A stretch of 64,000 nucleotides of DNA from Pyronema omphalodes (taxonomy: Eukaryota; Ascomycota; Pezizomycetes; Pezizales; Pyronemataceae). Numbering within the stretch: position 1 is the first letter of the stretch; every line of letters begins with the position of its first letter. A program made the translations under genes and the position numbers. The stretch lies in assembly GCA_024516155.1 (NCBI GenBank), contig JAJJXM010000015.1, forward strand, positions 186,001 through 250,000, read 5' to 3'. This document shows positions 35,898 to 48,427 of this stretch, piece by piece. The notes beneath the pieces were generated by a model. It made no database searches. It was not told the origin of the DNA and saw nothing but the letters and a program-made list of their open reading frames with translations.

Positions 35898-38274
35898 GAT
35901 TGTTGAGGAGGAGTGAAGCGGGAGAGTGGGGTGTAAATGTGTGCGGGTAAGGGCAAGTTGGGGTAAAAATGTATATGGGTTGGGGTGTAAACAGTAACAA
36001 AAGCTAACAAAAGTGCGGGTGGATGAAGACGCTAAGCGAGGTAGAGGTAGAGGAACGTGGAGTTTGTGAATGAAGAGCGGGAAGGGAGGCCAGAGGGCGG
36101 GTTTTAAGGAGAAGATGGAGGATGATTCTTTTGCTCCATCATCCTATGCATTAGCGTACAAAACGTATTACACTCCAAACAAGAGCTTGGGATATGTAAT
36201 TCTACTCAGTCAGTCTCTCGCGATATAGCTTTTCTATTCAGAATCAAAGTTAGACCCTCTTCGACAAGCGTTGGCTACAAAATTGCTGCTGTTCCGGTTT
36301 TTTCGACCCGTTTTGTATGGTCGATGTTCGAATAGAATTCCGATGATGAAAAATTTGAAGCTGCTCTAGCCTTTCTATTCACACACGTCGTGGACAGTGA
36401 CTATTCAATGTTAATCAAGCTCAGTGTACCGACTGCAGTGCTTTTGTCGTTAATACTTTGAATGGGGTTCATACAATTATTTAACTCCGGAAACGGAAAA
36501 GCTCGCCGCGCGTTAATTCACAGGTAACGGTGTCGTTACAAGCAGCAGGGCCCGGCATAAGGTGCAGAATAGGCGCGTATCGCTCTCCTGTGATAGCTGC
36601 AAGCCCCTCTGCCTCAGCCTCTCGTTAGTCCCTGCTCGCTTCGCTTAGTATTTCACGTGAGAGCAGCTGGAATTCAAATATCGTATCGTCATGGCCCTTA
36701 TTTACGAAATACAATATGTTAAATGAGCTATTATTTCAATGTAGATTGACCATAATGAGCCGATTGTATTAAGAAGTAAAAGTCGTACAAGTTTTTCAAG
36801 AGTATATACCGAGAGAAGTTTTTTCATCCTCCATCTCCATATTTTGGATTGCAGCTGTAGGATACCTACATATTACAATAACGTCAAGACTACACCGATC
36901 TACTATGATCTCATTATAAACTACAATACCATGGAAAACTGATAGAACCGAGTCGATTTTGTACTATTCTGGTTTGACGGTTAAGAAGGACCGTCTTGCC
37001 GCAGAGCTCAACCGAGATCCGCCCAGCTACCGACTCCATAGTTGGTCTGCTTGTTTTCAGCCTCCGCCCTGAGCTTAGTCAAACGGAAAAGGCACATAGA
37101 GCTCTTAGTAGCACATTCTGAGGTATGATTCCACGCTTAAAGATCTCGTTGAAACCCGGAAGACGGCTAGAACTCAAGAATGGTATCTTGGGTTCTCGGA
37201 TTTTCAAACTGCATCGGCTCCTGGGCCGAGCCAGACATGACTACCAAGACTGTGACTGCTTTCCTTCTATGGTAAATCCACTGTGTAGCAAATAATCAGG
37301 TAAGATGGTAGATGGTAGATGGGTGTTGTGGATTGTGAGCGCCGGTAGCCCAGGTGTGCATGTACCGTCTTACCACGACAAATACTGCTTGAAGAAAATA
37401 ACTCACTGTAAAATTTTTGTTTCGTGGTTTCTGAAAGAACGCTATTAATCGGTGCATCTTAACCAATGTCAATAGACTTATTGCCTGGCACCATACACAT
37501 TAGAGCATACGCGAGCATGACATTTACGGCTATTTCACTCTCGGGAAAAGGACTAAATAACCCAACCAAGGTCGGCTAGATAGATTTTAGCAACAATTAA
37601 AACTTGTCATTCTCGTTTACCTTTTCCAACTTGGATCTGATACGCTAAGACACATCATTTTGCGGGAAACATCTTGGCACTATTCTCTGAATTTTGCTTA
37701 ACCAATACTCGTGCATTATTTCCAGCATACGCACTTTGAATAAACCTCTTCTATTTCAGGGCCTGGAATCGCCGTCATGCGTTCGAGCACTTGCAAGCAG
37801 TATGGAATTTGAGTTTCGTTGATTCCACGCGTACGTAGATAGAATGAATATCAATACTTCCATCGATAAAAACACAGGAACCGACAACCACGGTCCTGGG
37901 TCCGCCAACCAAGCGTCATTTACTACCCAAGCGCGCCAATTCTCCATGTATAAATAGCAATCGCATTCACCATCTTCTTATGATTCTTTTTTTAAATCAT
38001 AATACCAAGAGTCTTTTTAATACCTAATCCTAATACATCGGACGCCCATAACGGTGGGTTGTTTTTATTCCGCAATGGTCGGGGGATACTTCCCTGGGTA
38101 AGAATCCCATATCCATATCCGTATCTACGGTCCTTATTCTCCATCTTACCCCCCCCCTCCCCTCTCTTCCCTTTCTAACGCACCCCGTCTCCTTCTGGTC
38201 AACACCTACAATCTACACACTAACACCACTATTGCAGCAACATATATCGTACCGCCTCCCCGGCAGCTCGCAAC

Positions 38275-38718
38275 TTGACAAGAGCAGATTTCTTCAAAAA
38301 CAGCAAAAAAGTACAAGACCGCCTACATAAAGTGCACCTTGAAAGGGTAGCCTGTAGTATTTTCTGCAAGGGAGATGGATGGAAGGTTCGGGTTGTTAGT
38401 GTTGGTATTCCTGAGGTGAAAGAGAAGAATAAGGTGGGGAAGATGAAGGAGGGGAAGATGAAGGTGGGGAAGATGAAGGAGGGGAAGGTGAAGGGGGAGA
38501 AGATGAAGGGGGAGAAGATGAAGGGGGAGAAGATGAAGGGGGAGAAGATGAAGGGGGAGAAGATGAAGGGGGAGAAGATGAAGGGGGAGAAGATGAAGGG
38601 AGGGAAGATGAAGGGGGGGGAGATGAAGGTTTCTGGAAGGAAACAGGAACGGATGGTAAGGGGTTGGAAGGATGAAGATAAGGGGGGACTGATGGTTGGT
38701 GGTTGTCAGGTTTTGTAG
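38275..38718 (+). CDS. Questionable ORF with MKGEK pentapeptide repeats
   Basis: A 147-codon open frame with no recognised domain. After about 45 ordinary-looking residues (MTRADFFKNSKKVQ...) it consists of Lys/Met/Gly/Glu repeats, GKMKEGKMK and then MKGEK repeated seven times. These are encoded by a purine-rich 15-bp minisatellite (about 38432-38630). An open frame over a repeat whose length is a multiple of three is expected by chance, so the ORF may not be expressed. A pyrimidine-rich stretch and a CACCACTATTGCAG acceptor-like site precede it. No function assigned. Confidence 0.2.
   Translation: MTRADFFKNSKKVQDRLHKVHLERVACSIFCKGDGWKVRVVSVGIPEVKEKNKVGKMKEGKMKVGKMKEGKVKGEKMKGEKMKGEKMKGEKMKGEKMKGEKMKGEKMKGGKMKGGEMKVSGRKQERMVRGWKDEDKGGLMVGGCQVL
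38432..38630. repeat. 15-bp purine-strand minisatellite
   Basis: The unit AAGGGGGAGAAGATG is repeated perfectly about seven times (about 38491-38595), flanked by diverged units (GGGGAAGATGAAGGA, AAGGTGGGGAAGATG). The plus strand is almost entirely purine plus T of ATG. This could form triplex-like or slipped structures. Confidence 0.9.
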
Positions 38719-39659
38719 GATTGTGGTATTGGGTTCCAGATGGCTGGTAAGTGATTTTGAGAGGGTATTTTCTGAGATGTTGAAGCTGATATTGAAGCTG
38801 ATACAGCCTTGTTCTATGATTTTCAGTCGGAGTAGGAGGAAATAGGTAACTTGGGTTACATAATTGGAGGAGTTAGATGAGACAGAGATGTTTAGAAGGA
38901 CTGTATCTTCTTGTCCCCGTATGAGTTATTATATTAGATCAATGGTGCCTATTACAGGTTCGAAATGGGGGTTTGGGCAGATGTAATGTCATAATCGAAA
39001 TCCGATGTACAGGGAAGAGCGGAATTCTAATGTTTAAAAAAATAAAAAATAAAAAACCCTCGTTTCTTACTGGTGTAAGATTCTGTTGAATGCGTATCCA
39101 TTTCATCTAGACCTCTAATCGTGTAGTCCCTCATGATGCATCCCTTTCTATGCCTACCATCCCTCTTTTGAGTTCCTTCCAAAATCGTCCGTACATGATG
39201 GAAAGAATTGCTGGTGATTGGGAATCCGGTAGATGCAACGGTAGTAAATGGGGAACCGCGATGGAAGGATTTACTATCCACAAAGATGCGCTATCTGTCT
39301 TGTATGTCCGTTTGGTTCGGCGCCGTGGGGTGTTTGGTCGGGCCACTCTGGAGTGTTGTTGCCATATCTGCCGTATCTGTTTCTACGGTTGTCAATTCCA
39401 CATCTTCTACACAGTCTGTAACACCCTTCGTTCCGTATCAATGCAAATTGTGCTTCCTAAATCTCTATTCCTTGATATTCTCTCCGCCTCCTTTGTTACA
39501 ATCTATCATGCAATTTGCAGTCTCCAAAACTAATCATCAATTGTGTAGCCCTCACATTCTCATATGATATACCTCTTTCCTTCACCGACCTATCGTACAG
39601 CACCCTCTTTTCCCTTTTCAAACACACCCTCAAAACACCCCCACCACAATCTCCGTAGT

Positions 39660-40421
39660 TTATTCGCTTCCGGAAGACTTGGGGTCCTGGTAAGCCGGCT
39701 TTCCTCCGTAGAGCTGTCCCTGTGAACTATTCTTCTCACTTTCTGTGAGAGCTACTGTTTTGTTTCCTCGGAACCGTTTTCGCATGTCTACAAGTCCGCG
39801 CCTGGGAAAAAATTAGCTTCTGTGTGCACGTTTATCCTCCAAAGTCTCTCTGTAACATGCTCTCCCCATATCTCTTTGCCGTATATCTCCGAAGCAGGTG
39901 AATACGAGGTAGAATGTTGGATAGGCTATGGCAATTGAGAACGGTAGCGACGGCGGTGATAGTGGATGAGGGCAGTTGACTAGAAATGAACGTACTTGCA
40001 GTCACCATATCCCTTCTTGAGCTGTTGACATCTAGTAGGTAAAGTATGAACCAAAGGTTCCCGTAGGCAGTCGATAGGCTTGTTGCGCTCGATCATGACA
40101 CAGTCGGAGTTCTGTAGGCAGGCTGCGAGGGCCGCGCCTATTTTGAGAATTGGATTAGCATTTGGTCCAATTGTTCTTTTACTTTGTAAAACCAAGCCCT
40201 TCCAGCAAACCCCAGCGAAGAATTCTGATCCTCAATTCTCCTCTATGCCTCTCCCGGGAGCTGGGCCGAATTTTTGAACGTTTCGGAATCGGCACAGCTC
40301 TCTTCCGTGCTCTCTTCCGAACATTTTCTCAGTCCCGGCGTCCCGGAGTAGACATGGAAGTTGTGGTAGCGGGGTGTATAATTGAGGAGTACATACGAAT
40401 ATCAGCACAAGATGACGGCAT
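39660..40421 (-). CDS. PET191: Cytochrome c oxidase assembly factor Pet191/COA5
   Basis: Mitochondrial intermembrane-space protein needed for assembly of respiratory complex IV. It is recognisable only after splicing three exons: 40421-40397, 40137-39996 and 39801-39660 (introns of 259 and 194 bp). The phases join exactly and give 102 residues. Exon 1 encodes MPSSCADI, exon 2 continues R-AALAACLQNSDCVMIER, then DCLREPLVHTLPTRCQQLKKGY. Exon 3 gives RGLVDMRKRFRGNK, then a Ser/Gly-rich end. Paired C-x9-C motifs are C5/C15 and C45/C55, with extra cysteines C21 and C32, matching the Pet191 cysteine pattern. No N-terminal presequence is visible, as expected for Mia40-dependent import. Length and order fit fungal Pet191. 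No defects were seen. Confidence 0.92.
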
Positions 40422-42959
40422 TTTTGCTGTTGCAGCTGTTGTAAATGCGGTAGAGAAACACGGTCGTGAACGCGGTGGTGAGCAGAGCCGCGAAAATGAG
40501 GTGGTGCACCAGTGGGGAGCTCTGCTAGTTCGGCTAGTTTCACCGTGAACCCTGTATTTATCACGTGCTTGGAGGGGTAATGGTACGCTAATGAAACAGG
40601 GCTGTTCACCTTGGTTTATGCTGCTCCACCTCTGGACTCGACACGGATGTTTCGACAAAATCAACGACAAGCAGCAGTGGATTTGATTACACTCCAGGAT
40701 ATATGACATCAGAAAAAAGGTGAAGCTCTAAAGAATAGATTGAAGCGTGTATTTCTTGAACTTACCGCACGCAGAAAGATTGCACTTGAGAACCGATGCA
40801 CGAATAAATTACTTACAGATTCGCCTCCTCAAGTCATCTACCTAACCTCTAGTAATTTTGCCCTGAAACCGAACGGCACCTAAATCAGGACTCAAGAGCT
40901 GGTGAGAGAGACATTCTTTGCCTGAAGCCATCCGCGGATGCTTTTGCTTTCAACTTACCTCCACATGCCAAGCGTCGTGCATTCATCCCGAGAGACGGTA
41001 TCCTTGTGCTGGAGTCCTTTTACTGGCCAGCAATGTTGCTGACCAATGAGCTAACAAATCTTGTGATAGAGCAGCGGCTGGCCACAGCTGCAGCCCTACC
41101 CAAGAGTTAGGTCAAATTTGCTGATGATACCCTGAAGCTTGCCCTGAGAGTTGGTTGTTGGTTGTTGGTTGTTGCGGTGTCAGTCTAGGTGCGACATTGC
41201 TTACTTATTTGTTTGGATTCATCAATTACGAGTCTTACTCCAGACGAGAAGAAACCCCTGCCTACTTACCTACGAAGATTCGCAGGCTGATACGAGAGTC
41301 AGGGAGTGGAGTCTGTCTGGAAACAGCATCCGAGTGCGATACGACCCCGAGGAATCCGAAATGATGTGAGATTACAACAAATACGGAGCTACGTTGGACA
41401 GTCTCAGAAGAATACTGAAGCTTCAATTTCATTTACCGGAGCTCGGGATGCTGCTCTGTAGCTACGGGTTAGAAGTATGGTGTCACATTGTACTCTCTGA
41501 GGGTGCGTCAAGTTGAGCGCACTCCACACAATTCGCACCTATCAACAGCACATCCACAGCTTTAAAGGCTTTCTGAGAAAGTTAAATAATTAAGAGCTCT
41601 GGAATAGCTCATCTTAACCATAATCATCAAAAGATATTTGGTGCTTCATAAAAGGCAGTGGTCTGGGAATTTCAGTTGTTTGGGGGGGACAAGTCAGACG
41701 CAGTGATGAGGCACTATACAACAGAGCGCCGGGCTTACCCTGATAGCATTCACTACATACCGAATTTCTGCAAGACGATCAGAACGCATGTTTCCGTCGT
41801 TTCTTTTAGAGGCTTCTCGAAACATACTTTAAATACCTGATATGGTTTTCAAAAGTCTATTGCTGATACATTTTTGAGAAGTCTACTGCTGATACGACGG
41901 AAGGATCCTGTTCTGAGTCAGAAATCTATGTATCCGCGGGCCTGCGGTGAGAGGTGAGATATTCCAGCTAGCTGCAAGCGAGGTACCCGGTGTTTGGAAT
42001 GGACTTCGGGTTTCAAGGAGACTCTGGAATTAGTTTGATGCGTGGATGCCACTACGGGCGGAGCAGTCTTCGCCGGAGCCGCTTCTACCGCTGTGACTAA
42101 TGAATTACCCAACGTAAAGCAAGAATTGGGATACTGATTTTTCCTCATTCTCACAAATCATTCAGGTTCATCCCAACCATGGCAACTCAATCGGCAACTA
42201 AGCGCCATCTCCCCGATGATCATCTCTGCGGCCTGCAGATGACAAACGCCAACACGCTTTGAATCGGATGCATATGGAGCCATAACTCGCTTACATCTCC
42301 GAACGGCGTTTTTAACCCCACACGCCAACACCGGCTTTTGAATTCTCGGAGTTTCCACACGCGCACGGTCACCGTCGGATCGCTGCAGGCGGCTGTCCAT
42401 TTCTTTCGGAGCCTCTCGGCGTCGAGGCTGCGGGGATTCTGAGGCCCCAGTCCAGGCCGAGAGCACTTGCTTAGTTATGTGAACCAACAGGTGTCTACAC
42501 AGGTTCCAGAAATTCCTAACACGGCCACCACGTTCTATGGGACGGTTGGCGGTCAGCATACCGATCGACAAGAAGAATTGATATGGATTTGTAACCTTGT
42601 ATTTTCCTGTCTTTCCTGATAGATTCCAGTGTAGATACTCTAGAGTACAGAAATGTAGGGAATAACAATAATTGTGCCAGCCCCACAACCGGTTAAATTG
42701 CAGCGTAAACGTGCCGTCATTCCTGTACCCAATTGAGTGGCATGTCGTAGAGGGGTGGCGGGTGTATGATGCAAGCCGTTAACCCCTCATGGTGTCGCGC
42801 CGAGCCCAGTATCCCTCCCCACCCCCACTTCTAGTCAAACAGACTCGTGACACGGAAGCTAGATAGTCCGTCTATCGGGGAACTATTTGTATCCTTCAAC
42901 TCCTCGCCTCCTGAACTTTTAATCTCCACATACATCACTCAATTATCACATATCACACA
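40422..42959. other. Intergenic between COA5 and transaldolase
   Basis: About 2.5 kb. A 176-codon minus frame (42158-42688) and a shorter one (41918-42154) are open in a locally GC-richer patch, but neither shows recognisable domains or fungal exon signals. They may be relic sequence. The last 150 bp before 42960 are pyrimidine-rich with CACATATCACACAA just upstream of ATG, consistent with a highly expressed promoter and leader for transaldolase. Confidence 0.45.
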
Positions 42960-44108
42960 ATGGTTTCTGCTCTCGAACAGTTGAAGGCTTCCGGCACCGT
43001 ACGTTCACGTCGTCTACCCCCGAAATGCTCAGCGTCACGTCTCTAACGTATGTCTACAGACCGTCGTCTGCGACTCTGGTGACTTCGCCACCATTGCCAA
43101 ATACACTCCTCAGGATGTTCGTCTTCCAGATTCCAGCGTTATCGTATCGTTTCTGACGTCCTACAGGCTACCACCAACCCCTCCTTGATTCTCCAGGCCG
43201 CCAAGAAGCCCGAGTACGCAAAGCTCGTTGAGGCCGCCATTGAGTACGGAAAGGCCCACGGATCGGACCAGGATTCCCAGGTTGAGGCCGCCATGGACCG
43301 TCTCCTCGTTGAGTTCGGAAAGGAGATCCTTAAGATCATCCCCGGAAAGGTCTCCGCTGAGGTTGACGCCGCTCTCTCTTTCGACACCAAGGCTTCCGTT
43401 GCCAAGGCCCTCCACCTCATCGACCTCTTCCAGTCCGTCGGTGTCGACAAGTCCCGTGTCCTCATCAAGGTCGCCTCCACCTGGGAGGGTATCCAGGCTG
43501 CCCGCGAGCTTCAGAAGGACCACGGCATCAACTGCAACCTTACCCTTATGTTCTCCCAGGTTCAGGCCATCGCCGCCGCCGAGGCCGGTGCTTTCTTGAT
43601 CTCTCCCTTCGTCGGACGTATCCTCGACTGGTACAAGGCCTCTACCGGAAAGACCTACGAGTCTCACGAGGACCCCGGTGTCAAGTCCGTCCAGAACATC
43701 TTCAACTACTACAAGAAGTTCGGATACAAGACCATTGTCATGGGGGCTTCCTTCCGTAACACTGGAGAGATCATGGAGCTCTCTGGATGTGACTACCTTA
43801 CCATCTCCCCCGGTCTCCTCGAGGAGCTCTACAACTCCGACGCTGCCGTTCCCAAGAAGCTCAGAGCTGAGGATGCTGCCAGCTTGGACATTGAGAAGAA
43901 GTCTTACATCGACAACGAGTCTGCCTTCCGCTTTGACTTCAACGAGGACGCCATGGCCACTGAGAAGCTTGCCCAGGGTATCCGTGGATTCGCCGGTATG
44001 TTTCATCCACCCTAGCTAAGTTGCTATACTGTTTGAACATGTTACTAACATCTCTTCCTAGCCGATGCCAACGTTCTCAAGAACATCATCCGCGAGAGGC
44101 TCGCTTAA
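42960..44108 (+). CDS. TAL1: Transaldolase
   Basis: Cytosolic enzyme of the non-oxidative pentose phosphate pathway. It transfers a dihydroxyacetone unit from sedoheptulose-7-phosphate to glyceraldehyde-3-phosphate through a lysine Schiff base. Exons 42960-42998, 43060-43116, 43167-43995 and 44062-44108 join in phase and give 323 residues, the normal length. Landmarks: [13 protein letters not shown], then TVVCDSGDF, then [15 protein letters not shown] (family signature across the exon 2-3 junction), the active-site region [12 protein letters not shown] with Lys133, [23 protein letters not shown], and [11 protein letters not shown]. Codon use is strongly C-ending (GCC, ACC, AAG), unlike most neighbours, which suggests high expression. 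The intron 2 donor GTTCGT is non-consensus, but the joined family signature supports it. Confidence 0.97.
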
Positions 44109-47100
44109 GCCAATCACATTCATTACTAAAAAAAATATTTGGTTAATTGCACGGTGTTAAATGTTTCTTTAACGATTACCCCGGATCGCGTGCGCCTGTT
44201 TTTTCCTTTTTCATTTGTTTTTCTTTTCTTTTTATGGGTCTTATTATTTGGGTTATAAGGGTTTGCTATTTTAAGAGAAAAAAAAGGGCACGCCTATGGC
44301 GGTTGAAGCAGTGATTGGCCTAGGAACATGGTAGGACCAGTTGTTAGGATGTAATTGTTTTGCTTTCTGACCCCATAAGCGAGTTTTGGTTTTTTTGAAA
44401 AAAGTGATTCTTTTGGTGCGGTGTTTTGGTGTGGTGTTTTGGCGCGCGAATTATGGAGTCGGCGAACTTTTTTGTTCTTGTACCATTTGCTTTCGAATTT
44501 GAAGACGAAGATGGTGAGAGAGCAAGCTTCAACAGGCCGACTCTGATACGACTTCAACGTCGATTACTCTTCAGTTCGCTGTAAGTAGCAACGGGTAGTC
44601 GTTTTGTTTGTTTTTCGTTTAGCAGTTAATCAATAAATGGTTGTAAGCTTGTACTCATGTCTAATGTCCATTAATAATCATGTCGTCGTGAAGCTGGGTT
44701 AATCGTTGGAGTTTGGTTGTTGCAGTTTGGTTGTTGGAGTTTGTATCGTGCATATATCTTAACATTTCTTCTGTTTAGGCTGCGCGTTGATGGTGGAGTT
44801 CTGATGACGTGATGTCCAACATCTCCCCTGCAACAGCATTTTCCATGTGCATTAGCCTTTTGTCAGCTCACCTGCAGATCTGCATATCCCAACCCGTTTG
44901 AAGTTAGCCGCGATATACCGCTCATCCATCCTCAACAGCCGCAAGTTGCAGCATCTTAAGTTCCCCAACAACTGCGGCCATTTTGTAACTCCGAATATAC
45001 TGTATATGACTCAGGGCTTCCTTATGTATAATGACAGTTCTTGTGGTTCATTCCCTATGGGTATTATAGCTTGACATACATACGCTGGCGGAGGATATGT
45101 GCTCTAGAGTATGCCGACCGGAGACGGAGAGATTTCGGCTGAATTGAAATTGGAAATGGTGTTTACCCGCCGTTGACTACGGTGAGAGAAAAGTGTATGT
45201 TTGGAGTATATGTATAGAGTTCTATAATTGGGGTTATGCAATGGGGGGTTATGCAATGGGGGGTTATGCAATGGGTTATGCAATGGGGGGTATGCAATGG
45301 GGGGTTATGCAATGGTGGTTATGCAACGAGTTTTATGCAATGGATGTAAAAAAAATATGGTGATCAAAAATAGAAATGAGGAAGTCAAGAAGAATCCTGA
45401 AGGTTGGTATCGTTGAGATGAGGTCTCCAAGAGCCCTTCAACGACTCTTCAAAGACCTTCTGGAAGTCTTTTGAAACTATTTACCAGCTATGAACTCATA
45501 TTTTAGTCCTGCGGAAGTCTGAGGCGTTGCAATTTTCATTGCCTTAGGTTTTATGGACTCGGATGATCTAAAGTTTCTCTTCTATCTTGATTCTAGCTTG
45601 ATTCTCTTCCATCTCGATTCCCTGTGATACCAGGAGGCTGCCAGTCTTAAAACGGATTCTGAGGATCGCTGGCGCCGTGTATGGCGGCTATATAGTATCA
45701 ATTCATTATGGGTGTATTTGTATTTACCCCACGGTTTACTGCTCCGTTTACTAATGCGTTCATATATGCATATCTTCATATCTACATATCGAAATACGAG
45801 AAATCAGATGGAAATGATACTTGCTTCCACAGTTGACTGCAAATATAGCAAGAACGAGAAGAGGATTTTTCTTCCAACTTATGGTAACTGCAGGCATATT
45901 CAAAGTTCCGATTTTGATACCTTTGATGCTGTTGGTCTACACGATGATGCTCCTCAACATTTCTATCCTTTATCGATACCAACGATGTTGGGGGATAGGA
46001 TACAGAATATATTAACCGTAATGGTTTTCACTGGGCGATGGTCAATGGATGAATGGATGTTCAGTACTGACAGTCAGCTCTCCAAAGTTTTAAAGTTGAT
46101 ATGGTTATGGTTTCATGATGCATGGTTAGATGTGTACATCAATAGCTAGGTAGCTGTCAGAGCAGTACAAAATAGATAATGTAGTACCGAATAAATAGAT
46201 AGTGTATACTGGTATACGACTTTACTTACTTACACTCAGCACAGTACAGCAAAGCCCAGTTCCAGCAAAGCCTAGCACAGCCTAGCGTAGCACGGCCCGG
46301 CCCGGCCTTCCTGTGAGGGTAAGTAGTAAACTGCGCATCCCAACTGCTTGAAGTGCATGCATAACTAAAGTTAGTAACTAAAAAGTGCAGAAATGAGTGC
46401 ATCCTAGAATCTGGATATGTAACACATGCAAAATACGTTACGCAAAGTTCAAAGGGGTTCAATTGTTGTGTGCGGAGTTGTAGGCTCCTGAGAATGCCGT
46501 AGACTGTAGACTATCTACGTAGTTCCAGCTGAAGTTGAGGCTTCAAGCTTTAAACTTTAAAGCTCACAAATTGAATTGAAGCATGTAGATATGTTGTGCA
46601 TAACACGTGGCTTTATGATACATGCTAGATAAAAACAATAAAACTTTCAATGCGTCTTATCTTCACATCTGAAGAATACTGTTGCTATTCATCTAAATAT
46701 TGTGACTCACTAATCCTCATCTTCAGCTAGTAGTAGCACCATACTGCATGTGTCGATTTCTTCTTCCTAGGTGATATGTCGTACATACATACATACATAC
46801 GCAACGGAGATCTCAAGTCCTATCTGTAAATACAAACTACAGTATCCCTATCTCTATCTTCATCACTATCTCTATCTCTACGTAGCATGTATTTGCTGTC
46901 CCCATTTGCTGTACAGTATCTGTACCCCGGATTAGTCTAAGCCACGCGATAACCAAAGAACGGACGACGGTGTTCCTGCGTACATAGTGCGAGACCCTTT
47001 GAATGAGTCAAATGTGCGCACCATAGTAACAAGCAACGATGCCAGCTTCGAGGGGGAAGGTCTTGAAGACTTGTATGGGGGTTGTTGGGTTGGATTAATA

Positions 47101-48427
47101 ACGGTCAATTATGGTTCACAAAAAAAAGGCTTAGATGAGTGGTGGGTCCTTTGAGCTTTCCGCACTTATAGTACATAGTACATACCCATGTTTACCGGTA
47201 GCGGAGGTCTGAAGGGCCAGGCCAGGTCAGACCATCGATGGATTAAGGTGATATGTTTAGTAGAGGTGTCCTGTCATCTTCGGGTCCGGTCAAGTCAAAG
47301 AGCCTTACCATAAAACGAGGCACAGGAAGGTCAATTCCACGTTTCCATGGGTAAGTCCTGGGAAACATAACTGTAGGTCTACATGTGGTATGCAGCTCTC
47401 GGGGTCATCGGACGGCTCTTAGCGAGTCCTTGCATAAAAGTACACCTTTCTTACAGTGCTGACCTGTTAAAGACTTGATTAAGACCGTTGTGACCTATCT
47501 TTGTACTTTCATCTGTGCTTTTTGACCTATTTCTTGCACGCTTAATCTGTAAGGACCCTTCGACATCTGGGGTAATAATGTAGAGCCCGTGACCGAATCA
47601 TAATGGCTCCAAGTGCAATATGTTTCGCATATTTCCTGTATCTCCATCGTGGCATACATAGCCCACTAAAGTTAGGCCTAGGACGTGGCGGTGGGTTTGT
47701 TGTGGTTGTGATTGTGGGGTAGCCTTATAGCCCATTAGCGGTATGCAATGTTTATTGGTGATCATGGGATACGAAGTGTATAAGGATTGGTTCATTTTTG
47801 CACTTTTGACAGCTCATTTAGCTTCCTGTATTTTGTGCTTATTTAGTGGTAAGTACGGTATGATTGGCGGGCATTCACACAGTACTCTTACGCCATAAGC
47901 AGGTAAGCGATCGTGTTACTTTATGATATCGATCGATATTTTATGTTGGATGTGATATGACCAGGGCGTTGTGAAGGTCTAGAACGCCAATATCACACTG
48001 CGCATGCGCTTGTGGACTCGCACATAGCCGGCGGGGCTTAATCGTCGCGGAGAATCTAGATTCTAGACCCAGTGATTCGGCCGAGGGAATTGAGGAAACA
48101 TGTACCCCAGAGTGCAGTGCTCAGTACATCAGTATTTTGAAGAAGAAAAAGGAAACAAGGCTGAAAAATTGAACAAAGTGAGGGGTCCACAAATGACCAT
48201 AAATATACCCATATTATGCGGCTTCCGCACTCCGACTTCGCATAACTCCGTCTCCGCGGATTTGTCCGCCTCAATCCTAAGGCCCAGACAAGCCCGTAAA
48301 CGCCAGAGCGGGTATATACATGTTGGGGGCGGTGTAGGCGCGGTATACAGGATGTGTAAGTTGTTACTAGACCTCTCAGAAGAGTACACTTCCCTTAATT
48401 CCCTCAGCTCTCTAGCTAACCTCACTA
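44109..48427. other. Intergenic; 3' flank of transaldolase, then gene-free AT-rich sequence
   Basis: About 4.3 kb without a recognised gene. It contains a TTATGCAATGGGG-type tandem repeat (45231-45342), a CATA tetranucleotide run (about 46785-46800), CTATCT repeats (46842-46880), and otherwise low-complexity AT-rich DNA. The several open frames of 60-145 codons lack family features. Confidence 0.5.
45231..45342. repeat. ~15-bp tandem repeat, about seven units
   Basis: The unit GGTTATGCAATGGGG, with indels giving 10- to 17-bp spacings, recurs about seven times. It ends with diverged copies (TTATGCAACGAG, TTATGCAATGGA). Part of it translates as NGGLCNG, but no real gene is indicated. Confidence 0.85.

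Larger units (their letters stand above)
35898..39659. other. Intergenic region upstream of the AlkB-like gene
   Basis: About 3.8 kb without a recognised gene. It includes a 15-bp minisatellite within a questionable ORF (38275-38718), short TAGATGG repeats near 37310, and otherwise unremarkable AT-rich sequence. The segment just before 39660 is the 3' flank of the COA5 gene. Confidence 0.45.

Noticed and set aside
36525..36545. Short palindrome GTAACGGTGTCGTTAC
   Set aside because: A single 6-bp stem in intergenic DNA, expected by chance.
38432..38630. CRISPR-like regularly spaced repeats
   Set aside because: Units are directly tandem with no unique spacers, and the sequence is eukaryotic.
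42158..42688. 176-codon minus-strand frame between COA5 and transaldolase
   Set aside because: No recognisable motif, odd composition and no convincing splice or start context; kept only as a note in the intergenic entry.
43161..44006. 281-codon minus-strand open frame across transaldolase
   Set aside because: Antisense shadow of a strongly codon-biased gene; the Leu/Val/Gly/Asp composition has no domain meaning.
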